This document shows positions 25,402 through 33,403 of a stretch of 64,000 bases of DNA, one piece after another. The first letter of the stretch is position 1; each line of letters opens with the position of its first letter. A program made the translations under genes and the position numbers. The notes under the pieces were generated by a model, which was not told the DNA's origin, ran no database searches, and worked only from the letters and a program-made list of their open reading frames with translations. The stretch is from Syntrophaceae bacterium (GTDB taxonomy: Bacteria > Desulfobacterota > Syntrophia > Syntrophales > UBA2192): positions 420,001 to 484,000 of the forward strand of contig JABLXY010000004.1 of the NCBI GenBank assembly GCA_013177795.1, written 5' to 3'.

Positions 25402-26262
25402 ATGATGGATATCCCGTCTCCCGTCGACACGATGAGAAAAAGAAACTCCTGCCGGAGCTTCGACGGCAGGCCTCTGGAAAACGGCATGAAGGAGACTCTG
25501 CGGGCCTTCTTCCGGGAGAACACCCGGGGTCCCTTCGGCAACGCCCTTCGGTTCGAGCTCATCGACCTGACGGAGGCGGAGAGGGCCGAGCTGAAGACGC
25601 TCGGCACCTACGGCGTTATCCGGGGCGCCTCCCTCTACATCGCCGGCGCGGTGCGGAAGGGGCCGCGGGCCCTCGTGGATTTCGGCTACGCGATGGAGCG
25701 GAACATCCTCTACGCCACGTCCCTGGGCCTCGGGACCTGCTGGCTCGGCGGGACGCTCAACCGTGCAGGCTTCGCCCGGAAGATCGCCCTGGCGGAAAAC
25801 GAGCTGATGCCCGCCATCAGCCCTGTCGGCTACCCGGCGCAGAAGCGCACGCTCACGGACCGGGCCTTTCGGTTCATGGCGAAGTCCGACAGGCGAAAGC
25901 CCTGGGAGGAGCTCTTCTTCGACGGCAGGCCGGGCAACCCTCTCGCGAGGGAACAGGCGGGGCCCTTCGCGGAGGCCCTCGAGGCGGTCAGGATCGGCCC
26001 CTCGGCCTCGAACCGCCAGCCCTGGCGCATCGTCCGTGAAGGAGCGTTTTTCCACTTCTTCCTCCAGAGGACACCCGGCTATGACAAGATGACGGGCGAG
26101 GTGAAGCTCCAGGACGTGGACATGGGGATCGCCCTGTGCCACTTCGAGCTCGCAGTCTCGGAACTCGGGATCGGGGGAAGCTGGCAGCAGGCGAAACCGG
26201 GCTTCGATGCAGGAACGTGGGAGCATGTCACGAGCTGGGTCACGGGAGAGGAACGGCGATGA
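25402..26262 (+). CDS. Nitroreductase-like flavoprotein (TM1586 type)
   Basis: A 286-residue protein of the nitroreductase superfamily, larger than usual and apparently with two nitroreductase-like halves. The N-terminal half has the FMN-binding type RKRNSCRSFDGRPLEN (residues 11-26); GLGTCWLGG (about 110) matches the family pattern; the second half has GPSASNRQPWRI (about 210). Such enzymes reduce nitro compounds or quinones using NAD(P)H. Start may be ATG 25402 or 25405. Function in this context is unknown. Confidence 0.75.
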   Translation: MMDIPSPVDTMRKRNSCRSFDGRPLENGMKETLRAFFRENTRGPFGNALRFELIDLTEAERAELKTLGTYGVIRGASLYIAGAVRKGPRALVDFGYAMERNILYATSLGLGTCWLGGTLNRAGFARKIALAENELMPAISPVGYPAQKRTLTDRAFRFMAKSDRRKPWEELFFDGRPGNPLAREQAGPFAEALEAVRIGPSASNRQPWRIVREGAFFHFFLQRTPGYDKMTGEVKLQDVDMGIALCHFELAVSELGIGGSWQQAKPGFDAGTWEHVTSWVTGEERR

Positions 26263-26439
26263 GCACCCGGTGCCGGATCCTGCCCGGCAGCGCCTTGACA
26301 ATCTCCAGGCAACTTGGTAATTCTCACGACAAGCCGTTTTTTCCTGCCCCCTGAAGCGGCGTTGCTGACAGTCCGGTCGCGCTGCCCGTCATCGATCGGG
26401 TTTCAATCATCCCAACCCCCCCTTCCGAGGAGAAATCCC

Positions 26440-26817
26440 ATGAGCAGCTTCTGGCAGGTTTTTGTGCTGATCTTCGAGGTCTTTGTGTTCATCGCGTACC
26501 TGATGATCCTCTTCCAGATCGTCACCGACATCTTCAGGGACCCCGAGCTCGGGGGGTTCTCGAAGGCCCTCTGGATCCTCGTGCTCATCGCCGTGCCGGT
26601 GTTTGCGGCGTTTCTCTACCTGATCGTTCGCGGCGGCGGCATGGCCGGGCGGCAGCGCGCCTTCCAGGACAGGGTGAAGGCCGACACCGAGGCGTACATC
26701 AGGCGGGTGGCCGGGAAATCGCCGGCGGAGCAGATTGCCGAGGCCAAGGCGCTTCTCGATGCCGGCGCCATCAGCCAGGACGAGTTCGCGCGGCTGAAGG
26801 CCAAGGCGCTCTCTTGA
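26440..26817 (+). CDS. Small membrane protein with C-terminal SHOCT domain
   Basis: A 125-residue protein with two membrane helices (about 5-27 and 43-65) in a PLDc_N-like arrangement (DIFRDPELGGFSKALWIL between them), then a basic linker and a C-terminal SHOCT motif (QIAEAKALLDAGAISQDEF). SHOCT domains occur at the ends of diverse envelope proteins and are thought to mediate oligomerisation. GAGGAG lies upstream of ATG 26440. It lies just before the sulfatase maturase gene. Function is unknown. Confidence 0.75.
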   Translation: MSSFWQVFVLIFEVFVFIAYLMILFQIVTDIFRDPELGGFSKALWILVLIAVPVFAAFLYLIVRGGGMAGRQRAFQDRVKADTEAYIRRVAGKSPAEQIAEAKALLDAGAISQDEFARLKAKALS

Positions 26818-26852
26818 GCCCACGGGCGCGCGGAGGCCGAAAGGGGCGCCCC

Positions 26853-28208
26853 ATGTCAATGCCGCGACCGCAGAACGCACCGCCTGCGTTCCACCTCCTG
26901 GCAAAGCCCACGGGCGCAGCCTGCAACCTCGATTGCGCCTACTGTTTCTTCCTGGACAAGGAGGCGCTCTATCCCGGCAGCCGCTTCCGCATGAGCGACG
27001 CGACGCTGGAGCTCTACATCCGCCAGCTCGTCGAGTCGCACCGGGCCGACACGGTGAACATCGCGTGGCAGGGCGGCGAGCCGACCCTGATGGGCCTCGA
27101 TTTCTACCGGCGGGCGATGGCGCTGGCCGAGAAATACCGCCGCCCGGGCATGACCTACCTGCACACCCTGCAGACCAACGGCACCCTGCTGAACGACGAG
27201 TGGGCGGCCTTCTTCAAGCAGCACGGCTTCCTGATCGGCATCAGCATCGACGGGCCGCGCGACGTGCACGACGTCTATCGCGTGGACAAGATCGGGCGGC
27301 CGACCTTCGACAGGGTGATGCGCGGCCTGCGGCTGCTGCAGAAGCACGGCGTCGAGTACAACGTGCTCACCGCCGTCAACGGCGTCAACGCCGACTACCC
27401 GCTGGAGGTCTACCGCTTCCTGCGCGACGAGGCCGGGGCGACCTGGATGCAGTTCATCCCGGTGGTGGAGCGCGTCGGTGCCGACGGGCCGGGGGTGTCC
27501 GAACGCTCGGTGGGGCCCGAGCAGTTCGGCCGCTTCCTGTGCGCCGTCTTCGACGAGTGGGTCCGGCGCGACGTGGGCCGCATCTTCGTCCAGACCTTCG
27601 AGGCGACGCTGCGCAACTGGCTCGGCATGGCGACGTCCGGGATGTGCGTCTTCAACGAGACCTGCGGCACGGGCCCGGCCCTCGAGCACAACGGCGATCT
27701 CTACTCCTGCGACCACTTCGTCGAGCCCAAGCACCTCCTGGGCAACATCCACGACGGGCACATGATCGAGATGGTGGCCTCCGCCCGGCAGCTGAAATTC
27801 GGCCGGGACAAGCGGGACCGCCTGCCCCGCCTCTGCCTGGAGTGCGACGTGCGCTTCGCCTGCCACGGCGAGTGCCCCAAGAACCGCTTCGTCCCAACGC
27901 CGGACGGCGAACCGGGCCTCAACTACCTGTGCGCCGGGCTCAAGGCGTTCTTCCGCCACGCCGGGTTCGCCATGCAGCTCATGGCCGGCCTGATGCGGCG
28001 CGGCCGCTATGCGAGGGACGTGATGCCCGTCCTGGACCGGGCCTTTGACGGCGTCCTCGGGCACGATCCCTGCCCCTGCGGCAGCGGCCGCGCGTTCGCG
28101 GGCTGTCACGGGCGGCCGCAGGCCGGCCCCGTCAGGAGGACGCTGCCGGAACCGCAGGCACGGTCCGCCGTCAAGCGGCACGGACCGCCCGGCCCGCGGA
28201 CGGGCTGA
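26853..28208 (+). CDS. Anaerobic sulfatase-maturating radical SAM enzyme (anSME)
   Basis: A 451-residue radical S-adenosylmethionine enzyme that oxidises a Cys or Ser in sulfatases to the catalytic formylglycine without oxygen. The radical-SAM cluster motif is CNLDCAYC (Cys24, 28, 31), followed by AWQGGEPTLMG and SIDGP, whose Asp is the family base. The SPASM region has two auxiliary-cluster cysteine sets (TCGTGPALEHNGDLYSCDHF; CLECDVRFACHGECPKNRF). A C-terminal SEC-C zinc motif (DPCPCGSGRAFAGCHG, about 408-423) is an extra feature. A sulfatase with CTAGR at its active site lies nearby at 29887, so it is the likely substrate. Confidence 0.92.
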   Translation: MSMPRPQNAPPAFHLLAKPTGAACNLDCAYCFFLDKEALYPGSRFRMSDATLELYIRQLVESHRADTVNIAWQGGEPTLMGLDFYRRAMALAEKYRRPGMTYLHTLQTNGTLLNDEWAAFFKQHGFLIGISIDGPRDVHDVYRVDKIGRPTFDRVMRGLRLLQKHGVEYNVLTAVNGVNADYPLEVYRFLRDEAGATWMQFIPVVERVGADGPGVSERSVGPEQFGRFLCAVFDEWVRRDVGRIFVQTFEATLRNWLGMATSGMCVFNETCGTGPALEHNGDLYSCDHFVEPKHLLGNIHDGHMIEMVASARQLKFGRDKRDRLPRLCLECDVRFACHGECPKNRFVPTPDGEPGLNYLCAGLKAFFRHAGFAMQLMAGLMRRGRYARDVMPVLDRAFDGVLGHDPCPCGSGRAFAGCHGRPQAGPVRRTLPEPQARSAVKRHGPPGPRTG

Positions 28209-28269
28209 GGATGGCGATGGAGGGGGTCCGCCGTACGAGGCCCCGGCGGGTCTTTCTCCCCGCGTGCAG

Positions 28270-28713
28270 CTACACGACACGCAGCAGCACGGCAAAGAAG
28301 GCGAAGGTGCCGATGATGACAATGGCGGCGGCCACTGCGTAGAGCGGGGTCGGCCTTCCCTCCGCCGTCATGCCCGCGATCGCGGCGAAATTCTCGCTCC
28401 ACAGGTAACGAAGGATCCAGTGGAACTCCCGGATCGAAATCACCATGGCCATCACGCCGCAGAAAATCAGCGCAAGCCCCAGGTACCACGCGGCGTCCGG
28501 GTACAGGGCGGGTGCGGCCCCGGGCATGTCGCGCAATCGTTCGAAGAACTGGACGATCGCGAAGCCGAACCCGATCAGCGAGACGGCCGTGCGCATGTAG
28601 GCCATCAGCGTGCGCTCGACGGCGAGCCGCGTGCGCACCCAGGCAAAATGGTTGTTGGCCGTCACGTCAACGTCGAAGCGGTGGGGTTGTTTGCCGGTGT
28701 CCGGGTCACTCAT
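28270..28713 (-). CDS. DUF202 (YidH-like) membrane protein, copy 1
   Basis: A 147-residue inner-membrane protein with the DUF202 hallmark NHFAWVRTRLAVERTLMAYM (residues 21-40) and three hydrophobic segments (about 40-60, 76-95 and 124-145). Function is unknown in all DUF202 proteins. It is last in a minus-strand run, and its ATG overlaps the upstream stop by four bases. A near-identical copy is at 31451-31894: the stretch around 28550-28620 and 31730-31800 is almost identical even in DNA. Confidence 0.8.
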   Translation of the reverse strand: MSDPDTGKQPHRFDVDVTANNHFAWVRTRLAVERTLMAYMRTAVSLIGFGFAIVQFFERLRDMPGAAPALYPDAAWYLGLALIFCGVMAMVISIREFHWILRYLWSENFAAIAGMTAEGRPTPLYAVAAAIVIIGTFAFFAVLLRVV

Positions 28714-29222
28714 GGTTCACCTTTTTCTTTCGCAGGACCGCTGCCGGGCCACCGGCGCGCGATGCGCGCAAACGGGCCGCGCAGCAGCACGTAGGGGACA
28801 AAGGCAAGCAGGAGCGCGATGATGACGGCTTCTGCGGGATAAAACGTCCTGAACTCGATAACCTGGTAGATCACGTCCATGCACAGCCCGAGGAGGATGA
28901 TTCTCGCGGAGGCGATCAGCCCCTCGTGCAGGCGGCCGGCGCGCGCGGCCGGGTCGGTGAGAATCGTCCGGAGATAGTAGCCGCGGCCGGCCCGGGCGTC
29001 CCGGATGCCGTCGAGCAGCGCGGCAATCGACGCCATGACGGGCTGCAGGAGGAACCGGAAGGTCATCGGCCCGCCCGTACGGTCGAGCATGTTTCGCCAG
29101 ATGCGGCCGAACACCTCCGCCGAGACGCCGTACAGCACCGCGCCGAGAACGACGAAGACGAGCATCAGCGCGACCACGAGCCGGGCCAGCAGGATTTTTG
29201 TCTTCGATACGGTCTCTGTCAT
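28710..29222 (-). CDS. Hypothetical membrane protein of the sulfatase island
   Basis: A 170-residue protein of unrecognised family with four hydrophobic stretches (about 10-30, 50-70, 105-125 and 130-150) joined by basic loops. It lies between the DUF1622 and DUF202 genes with four-base overlaps at both ends, so the three are a translationally coupled unit. No catalytic motif is seen. It is probably a subunit or partner of the neighbouring membrane proteins. Confidence 0.7.
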   Translation of the reverse strand: MTETVSKTKILLARLVVALMLVFVVLGAVLYGVSAEVFGRIWRNMLDRTGGPMTFRFLLQPVMASIAALLDGIRDARAGRGYYLRTILTDPAARAGRLHEGLIASARIILLGLCMDVIYQVIEFRTFYPAEAVIIALLLAFVPYVLLRGPFARIARRWPGSGPAKEKGEP

Positions 29223-29656
29223 CGTTCGGGCTCCTTCTCCGGCACAACGCGCTGATGCCCGGCAGGGTCACGGGGGTGGGCGTTCTGCGGCGGCCCGGCG
29301 GCAGCCCCTCCAGCCTCGGATGCGTGACGCTCCGCCTCGGCGATATCCCGCTCGAGGAAGAAATTGAGGAAGGTTCGGATCACGGCGATGGCGCCCACTC
29401 GCCCGATGTCATCCCAGGTGGGCGAGATGGACGTTTCGAGGATGTCCGCGGCAAGCTGAAACGTCAGCCCGCCCACCAGCCAGCGCGCATACCGCAGGTA
29501 GGCATCACGAAACAGGCGGCCGCCCGCCGACGGGCTGAAGACGGCGCGAATGCTCCGGCAGAAAGCCTCGACCGTCCCGATGACGATGATCACCAGCGCC
29601 ATCGCATGGATGATCACAACGGCGTTTTCGGCGATGGCGGTGAGCCATTCCTTCAT
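29219..29656 (-). CDS. DUF1622 membrane protein
   Basis: A 145-residue membrane protein. The N-terminal helix (about 10-30) ends in VIIVIGTVEAFCRSI, followed by the conserved YLRYARWLVGGLTFQLAADI block and a C-terminal IRTFLNFFLERDI helix; this is the DUF1622 pattern. I chose ATG 29656 (MKEWLTAIAEN) since a longer frame has a Pro/Arg-rich leader. The family is uncharacterised. It is the first gene of the coupled triplet downstream of the sulfatase, 230 bases away. Confidence 0.8.
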   Translation of the reverse strand: MKEWLTAIAENAVVIIHAMALVIIVIGTVEAFCRSIRAVFSPSAGGRLFRDAYLRYARWLVGGLTFQLAADILETSISPTWDDIGRVGAIAVIRTFLNFFLERDIAEAERHASEAGGAAAGPPQNAHPRDPAGHQRVVPEKEPER

Positions 29657-29886
29657 CCGATCCTCCAGTGCCGAGGGTCTAGCCCGGCCCGTTACGGGGC
29701 GGCATGACCGGCGAGGGGGCGCGACGCCGACCCCGTCCCGGCCCACCCGCAGACGATCGGGCGGGCCGGGATTCGATCGGCACGGAGCGGCGGCTTGAAC
29801 AGCCTGCCGCCGCCCGCGTCAACGGGTGCCGCAGCCGGCGCACCCGCCGGATGCGGCACCCCGGGTTGCGCCGATGACACGGCAGG

Positions 29887-31380
29887 TCAGTGGCTTGCCC
29901 CGCCTCCCGCGTCCTCCAGCGTCCGCAGGACCGCGTCCAGGTTGAACGAGGCCGGCTTCTGGCGGGGCGGGAACTTCTTGAAGCTCTCGATCTGCCCCGC
30001 GACGAATCCCTGCATCAGGTACACGAGGTAGGCGTGGGAGATGCACCAGTCCCAATAGGTGTTGGAGTTCTCGTCGGCCCGCTCGAAGGGGTCGCGCCGC
30101 AGGTGGAAGATCTTCGGGATGCGCAGCTTCACGAACGGCTCGAACCAGCACTGCAGCTGTTTTGCCCGCTGCTCCATCAGCACGACCTTCCAGTCGTGCA
30201 GGCGGATGGCCAGGATGTCCCCGTCGTCGCTGATGTAGACGAAGGAGTTGCGCGGGCTCTCCTTCACCTCACCCTGCAGGTAGGGCAGCAGGTTGAACCC
30301 GTCGATGTGAACCTTGTAGGTGCGGTCGCCGACCTTGTGGCCCTCGAGCAGTTTCTCCTTGATGTCCGGCTCCCCGGCCGCGGCCAGGAACGTGGGCAGC
30401 CAGTCCTGGTGGGTGACGATGCCGTTCAGGACCGTGCCCGCCTTGATCCGTCCCGGCCAGCGCACGAAGGCCGGCACCCGCCAGCCGCCTTCCCAGTTGG
30501 TGTTCTTCTCGGACCGGAACGGCGTGATGCCCGCGTCCGGCCAGGTGTTGTAGTGGACGCCGTTGTCGGTCGAGTACATGACGATCGTGTCTTCGGCGAT
30601 GCCGAGCTCGTCGAGCTTGTTGAGCATCCGGCCGATGCTCTCGTCGTGGGCAACCATCACGTCGTTGTAGTCCCCCTGCCCGCTCTTGCCCCTGTGCTTC
30701 TCGGCCGGGTGGGTCCGGAAGTGCATCGCCGTCGTGTTGTACCAGAGGAAGAAGGGCTTGCCCGCCTTGTGGGCGTCGTCGATGAATCGCAGGGCGTGGT
30801 CCGTCACCTCGTCGTCGATCGTCTCCATCCGCTTCTTCGTGAGCGGGCCCGTGTCCTTGATCTTCTGCCCGCCCTTGCCGTCGGCCCAGCAGTGCAGGAC
30901 GCCGCGCGGCCCGAAGCGCTTCCTGAATGCGGGGTCCTTCGGGTAGTCCGGGTCCTCGGGCTCCTCCTCGGCGTTCAGGTGGTAGAGGTTGCCGAAGAAC
31001 TCGTCGAAGCCGTGCATCGTCGGCAGGAACTCGTCGCGGTCGCCCAGGTGGTTCTTGCCGAACTGACCGGTCACGTAGCCGTGCGGCTTGAGCAGCTCGG
31101 CGATCGTCGGGTCTTCCTTCTGGAGCCCCAGGGGGGCCCCCGGCATGCCCACCTTGGTCAGCCCCGTGCGGATCGGGTTCTGGCCGGTGATGAAGGCGGC
31201 CCGGCCGGCGGTGCAGCTCTGCTGGCCGTAGTAGTCGGTGAAGGCGACGCCCTCGTTGGCCACGCGGTCGATATTGGGCGTGCGGTAGCCCATCTGGCCG
31301 CGGCTGTTGTAGCTGATGTTCCACCAGCCGATGTCGTCGCCCCAAAGGACCAGGATGTTCGGTTTCTTCGGTTTCGTCAT
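29887..31380 (-). CDS. Arylsulfatase (type I, formylglycine-dependent)
   Basis: A 497-residue type I sulfatase with no evident signal peptide. The N-terminal metal site is VLWGDDIGW (Asp15/16); the active-site motif is SCTAGRAAF, with Cys56 the residue converted to formylglycine (C-x-A-x-R, the Ala variant of C-x-P-x-R). Further motifs include GQFGKNHLGD and STDNGVHYNTWPD. The neighbouring anSME (26853) should perform the conversion. Lack of a signal suggests a cytoplasmic enzyme, unless a downstream route is used. Start ATG 31380 has AGGAGG upstream. Confidence 0.92.
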   Translation of the reverse strand: MTKPKKPNILVLWGDDIGWWNISYNSRGQMGYRTPNIDRVANEGVAFTDYYGQQSCTAGRAAFITGQNPIRTGLTKVGMPGAPLGLQKEDPTIAELLKPHGYVTGQFGKNHLGDRDEFLPTMHGFDEFFGNLYHLNAEEEPEDPDYPKDPAFRKRFGPRGVLHCWADGKGGQKIKDTGPLTKKRMETIDDEVTDHALRFIDDAHKAGKPFFLWYNTTAMHFRTHPAEKHRGKSGQGDYNDVMVAHDESIGRMLNKLDELGIAEDTIVMYSTDNGVHYNTWPDAGITPFRSEKNTNWEGGWRVPAFVRWPGRIKAGTVLNGIVTHQDWLPTFLAAAGEPDIKEKLLEGHKVGDRTYKVHIDGFNLLPYLQGEVKESPRNSFVYISDDGDILAIRLHDWKVVLMEQRAKQLQCWFEPFVKLRIPKIFHLRRDPFERADENSNTYWDWCISHAYLVYLMQGFVAGQIESFKKFPPRQKPASFNLDAVLRTLEDAGGGASH

Positions 31381-31450
31381 GGTGCCCTCCTTTTGATTGG
31401 TCCTGCCTTATTCAGTCGGTTATCAGTGGATGTCTTCTCCGCGTGAATCG

Positions 31451-31894
31451 TTACACGAGACGCAGCAGCACGGCAAAGAAGGCGAAGGTTCCGATGCAGA
31501 CGATGGCGGCTGCCACTGCGTAGAGCGGGGTCTGCCTTCCCTCCGCCGTCATGCCTGCGATCGCGGCGAAATTCTCGCCCCACAGGTAACGAATCGTCCA
31601 CCGGAACTCCCAGGCTGAAATGACCATCGCCATGACGCCGCAGAAGATAAGCGCAAGGCCCAGGTACCGCGCGGCGTCCGGGTACAGGGCGGGTGCGGCC
31701 CCGGGCATCTCGTGCAGGCGTTCGAAGAACTGGACGATCGCGAAGCCGAACCCGATCAGCGAGACGGCCGTGCGCATGTAGGCCATGAGCGTGCGCTCCG
31801 CAGCAAGCCGCGTGCGCACCCAGGCAAGATGACTGTCGGCCGTCGGTCGGACCGCAAACCGTTCGGGTTGCCTGCCGGCTTCCGGTTTGCCCAT
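31451..31894 (-). CDS. DUF202 (YidH-like) membrane protein, copy 2
   Basis: A 147-residue paralogue of the protein at 28270-28713, with the same length and three hydrophobic segments, differing mainly in the N-terminal 25 residues (RPTADSHLAWVRTRLAAERT). DNA similarity is very high from about 31450 to 31830, which points to a recent duplication or gene conversion across the sulfatase gene. It is the first gene of the minus-strand run that continues into the sulfatase. Confidence 0.8.
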   Translation of the reverse strand: MGKPEAGRQPERFAVRPTADSHLAWVRTRLAAERTLMAYMRTAVSLIGFGFAIVQFFERLHEMPGAAPALYPDAARYLGLALIFCGVMAMVISAWEFRWTIRYLWGENFAAIAGMTAEGRQTPLYAVAAAIVCIGTFAFFAVLLRLV

Positions 31895-32482
31895 CGCGTT
31901 GCACCCTTCTCCGCCGGTGTCCGCTCGAGCCGGGCACTGGCCGTCGCCACAGCCCGGTCCGAAGCCGCTTCATCCGTGCTGCATCGGCTATTGGCTCGCG
32001 AAGCCGCTGAGGTCATGCGCCGGTATGGCGCTTCTTTCGGAGCATGCCGTTCCGCGGCGGTGTGAGAGGCCGTACAGGAGTGCATGATTACGCCTGCAGG
32101 GCAGCATATCTGCCCGCGGCCGTGTGGCGGGACTGCATAACCACAATCTCTTACTTTTTAGTATACTTCGAATACAAAATATATGCTATGTAAATAATTG
32201 ACGACGCTGAATCATCGCGCCCGGCGGTGCGGCGACGGTATTCCGGTACATGCAGGCAGGCCGACACCTGAAGACTCTGGCTGATGCTGACGATTTGTGG
32301 AGTAAAATCGTGCAGATTCACGGACGCGGCGAATTCTTTCCGCCGCCGAACTGCAAGGTTGCCGCGGGTTTGGACCGGGAATCGACGCCGGCGTGACGGG
32401 TCTTCGGCCGGGACGGGGATCAGGACGTGAAGTGCGGCGACTCGGGATGTCGCATTCTTGACCGAAAGGAGGATATCGAACT
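31895..32482. other. 588-base intergenic region with an AT-rich island
   Basis: No gene is supported. Most is GC-rich and featureless, but 32150-32205 is a sharply AT-rich island with AGTATACTTCGAATAC and a GTATAC palindrome, and then TTGACG. It separates divergent genes (copy 2 of DUF202 to the left, the beta-barrel-like gene to the right), so promoters for both are expected here. I could not find a clean -35/-10 pair. The last 20 bases hold AGGAGG (32467-32472) for the next gene. Confidence 0.4.
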
Positions 32483-33319
32483 GTGAGACGTATGAAAACC
32501 CGGCTGCTTGCCGGGCTCGCCGTTTTTCTGATCCTCGGCGCCTGTGCTGCCCGCTGCTTGGCGCAGGGGTACGCAAAAGCCATGACCGACGAGGGCACCG
32601 AGAATCTGGCCAAAGAGGCCCAGAACCCGGTTGCAGACCTGATCAGCATCCCCCTGTCGAACAACTTCAACTTCAACGTCGGTCCGCACAACAGGATGCA
32701 GTACGTCGGCAACCTCCAGCCCGTCTACCCCTTTCATGCAACGGAGAACTGGAACATCATCACGCGCACGATCATGCCGATTGTCTACCAGCCTCAGCTG
32801 GCCCCCGGCGTGGGCGATGCCTGGGGGCTGGGCGACATCACGATGACGGCCTTCCTGTCGCCTTCCAGGCCCGGCGAGCTCATCTGGGGCGCGGGTCCCG
32901 TCGTCCTGTTCCCGTCGGGCACGGACAATTCGACCACGACGGGCAAATGGGCGGCGGGTCCGTCCGCGGTCGTCCTGAAGAAGCCCGGGCACTGGGTCTA
33001 CGGGGCGCTGGTCAACTACCTTTCGTCCTTCGCGGGCCAGGACGACCGGGGGGCCGTAAGCGCGTGGACGATCCAGCCCTTTCTCAACTACAACCTCCCG
33101 GGGGGATGGTACGTCGTGTCGGCCCCCATCGTCACGGTGGACATGATGGCCGACAGCAAGCAGTGGACGGTGCCCCTCGGGGGCGGAGCGGGCAGGCTCG
33201 TGTGGGTCGGCGGGCTGCCCGTGAACCTCTCGCTGCAGGGGTATTACAACGTGGCACGCCCGGACGCGGGTCCCGAGTGGAGCGTCCGGTTCTTTATACA
33301 GTTTTTGCTGCCGAAATAG
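32483..33319 (+). CDS. Exported outer-membrane/transporter-like protein
   Basis: A 278-residue protein with a signal peptide (MRRMKTRLLAGLAVFLILGAC...). An LGAC lipobox (Cys21) and a possible CLAQG cleavage site are both present, so it is either a lipoprotein or a periplasmic/outer-membrane protein. The rest is rich in alternating Gly, aromatic and polar residues (NFNFNVGP, FHATENWNIITRT, GGWYVVSAP), as in beta-barrels of the MetA-pathway phenol degradation/transporter group. The start is GTG 32483, with AGGAGG 10 bases upstream. Precise function is unknown. Confidence 0.7.
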   Translation: MRRMKTRLLAGLAVFLILGACAARCLAQGYAKAMTDEGTENLAKEAQNPVADLISIPLSNNFNFNVGPHNRMQYVGNLQPVYPFHATENWNIITRTIMPIVYQPQLAPGVGDAWGLGDITMTAFLSPSRPGELIWGAGPVVLFPSGTDNSTTTGKWAAGPSAVVLKKPGHWVYGALVNYLSSFAGQDDRGAVSAWTIQPFLNYNLPGGWYVVSAPIVTVDMMADSKQWTVPLGGGAGRLVWVGGLPVNLSLQGYYNVARPDAGPEWSVRFFIQFLLPK

Positions 33320-33403
33320 CGTGACCGGCCGATCGGCGCAGGGGCGCATGCCGCCCCGGGGCAAGGACCGGATCTGCACCCGTCGGGTGCACGAGGAGGC
33401 GTC

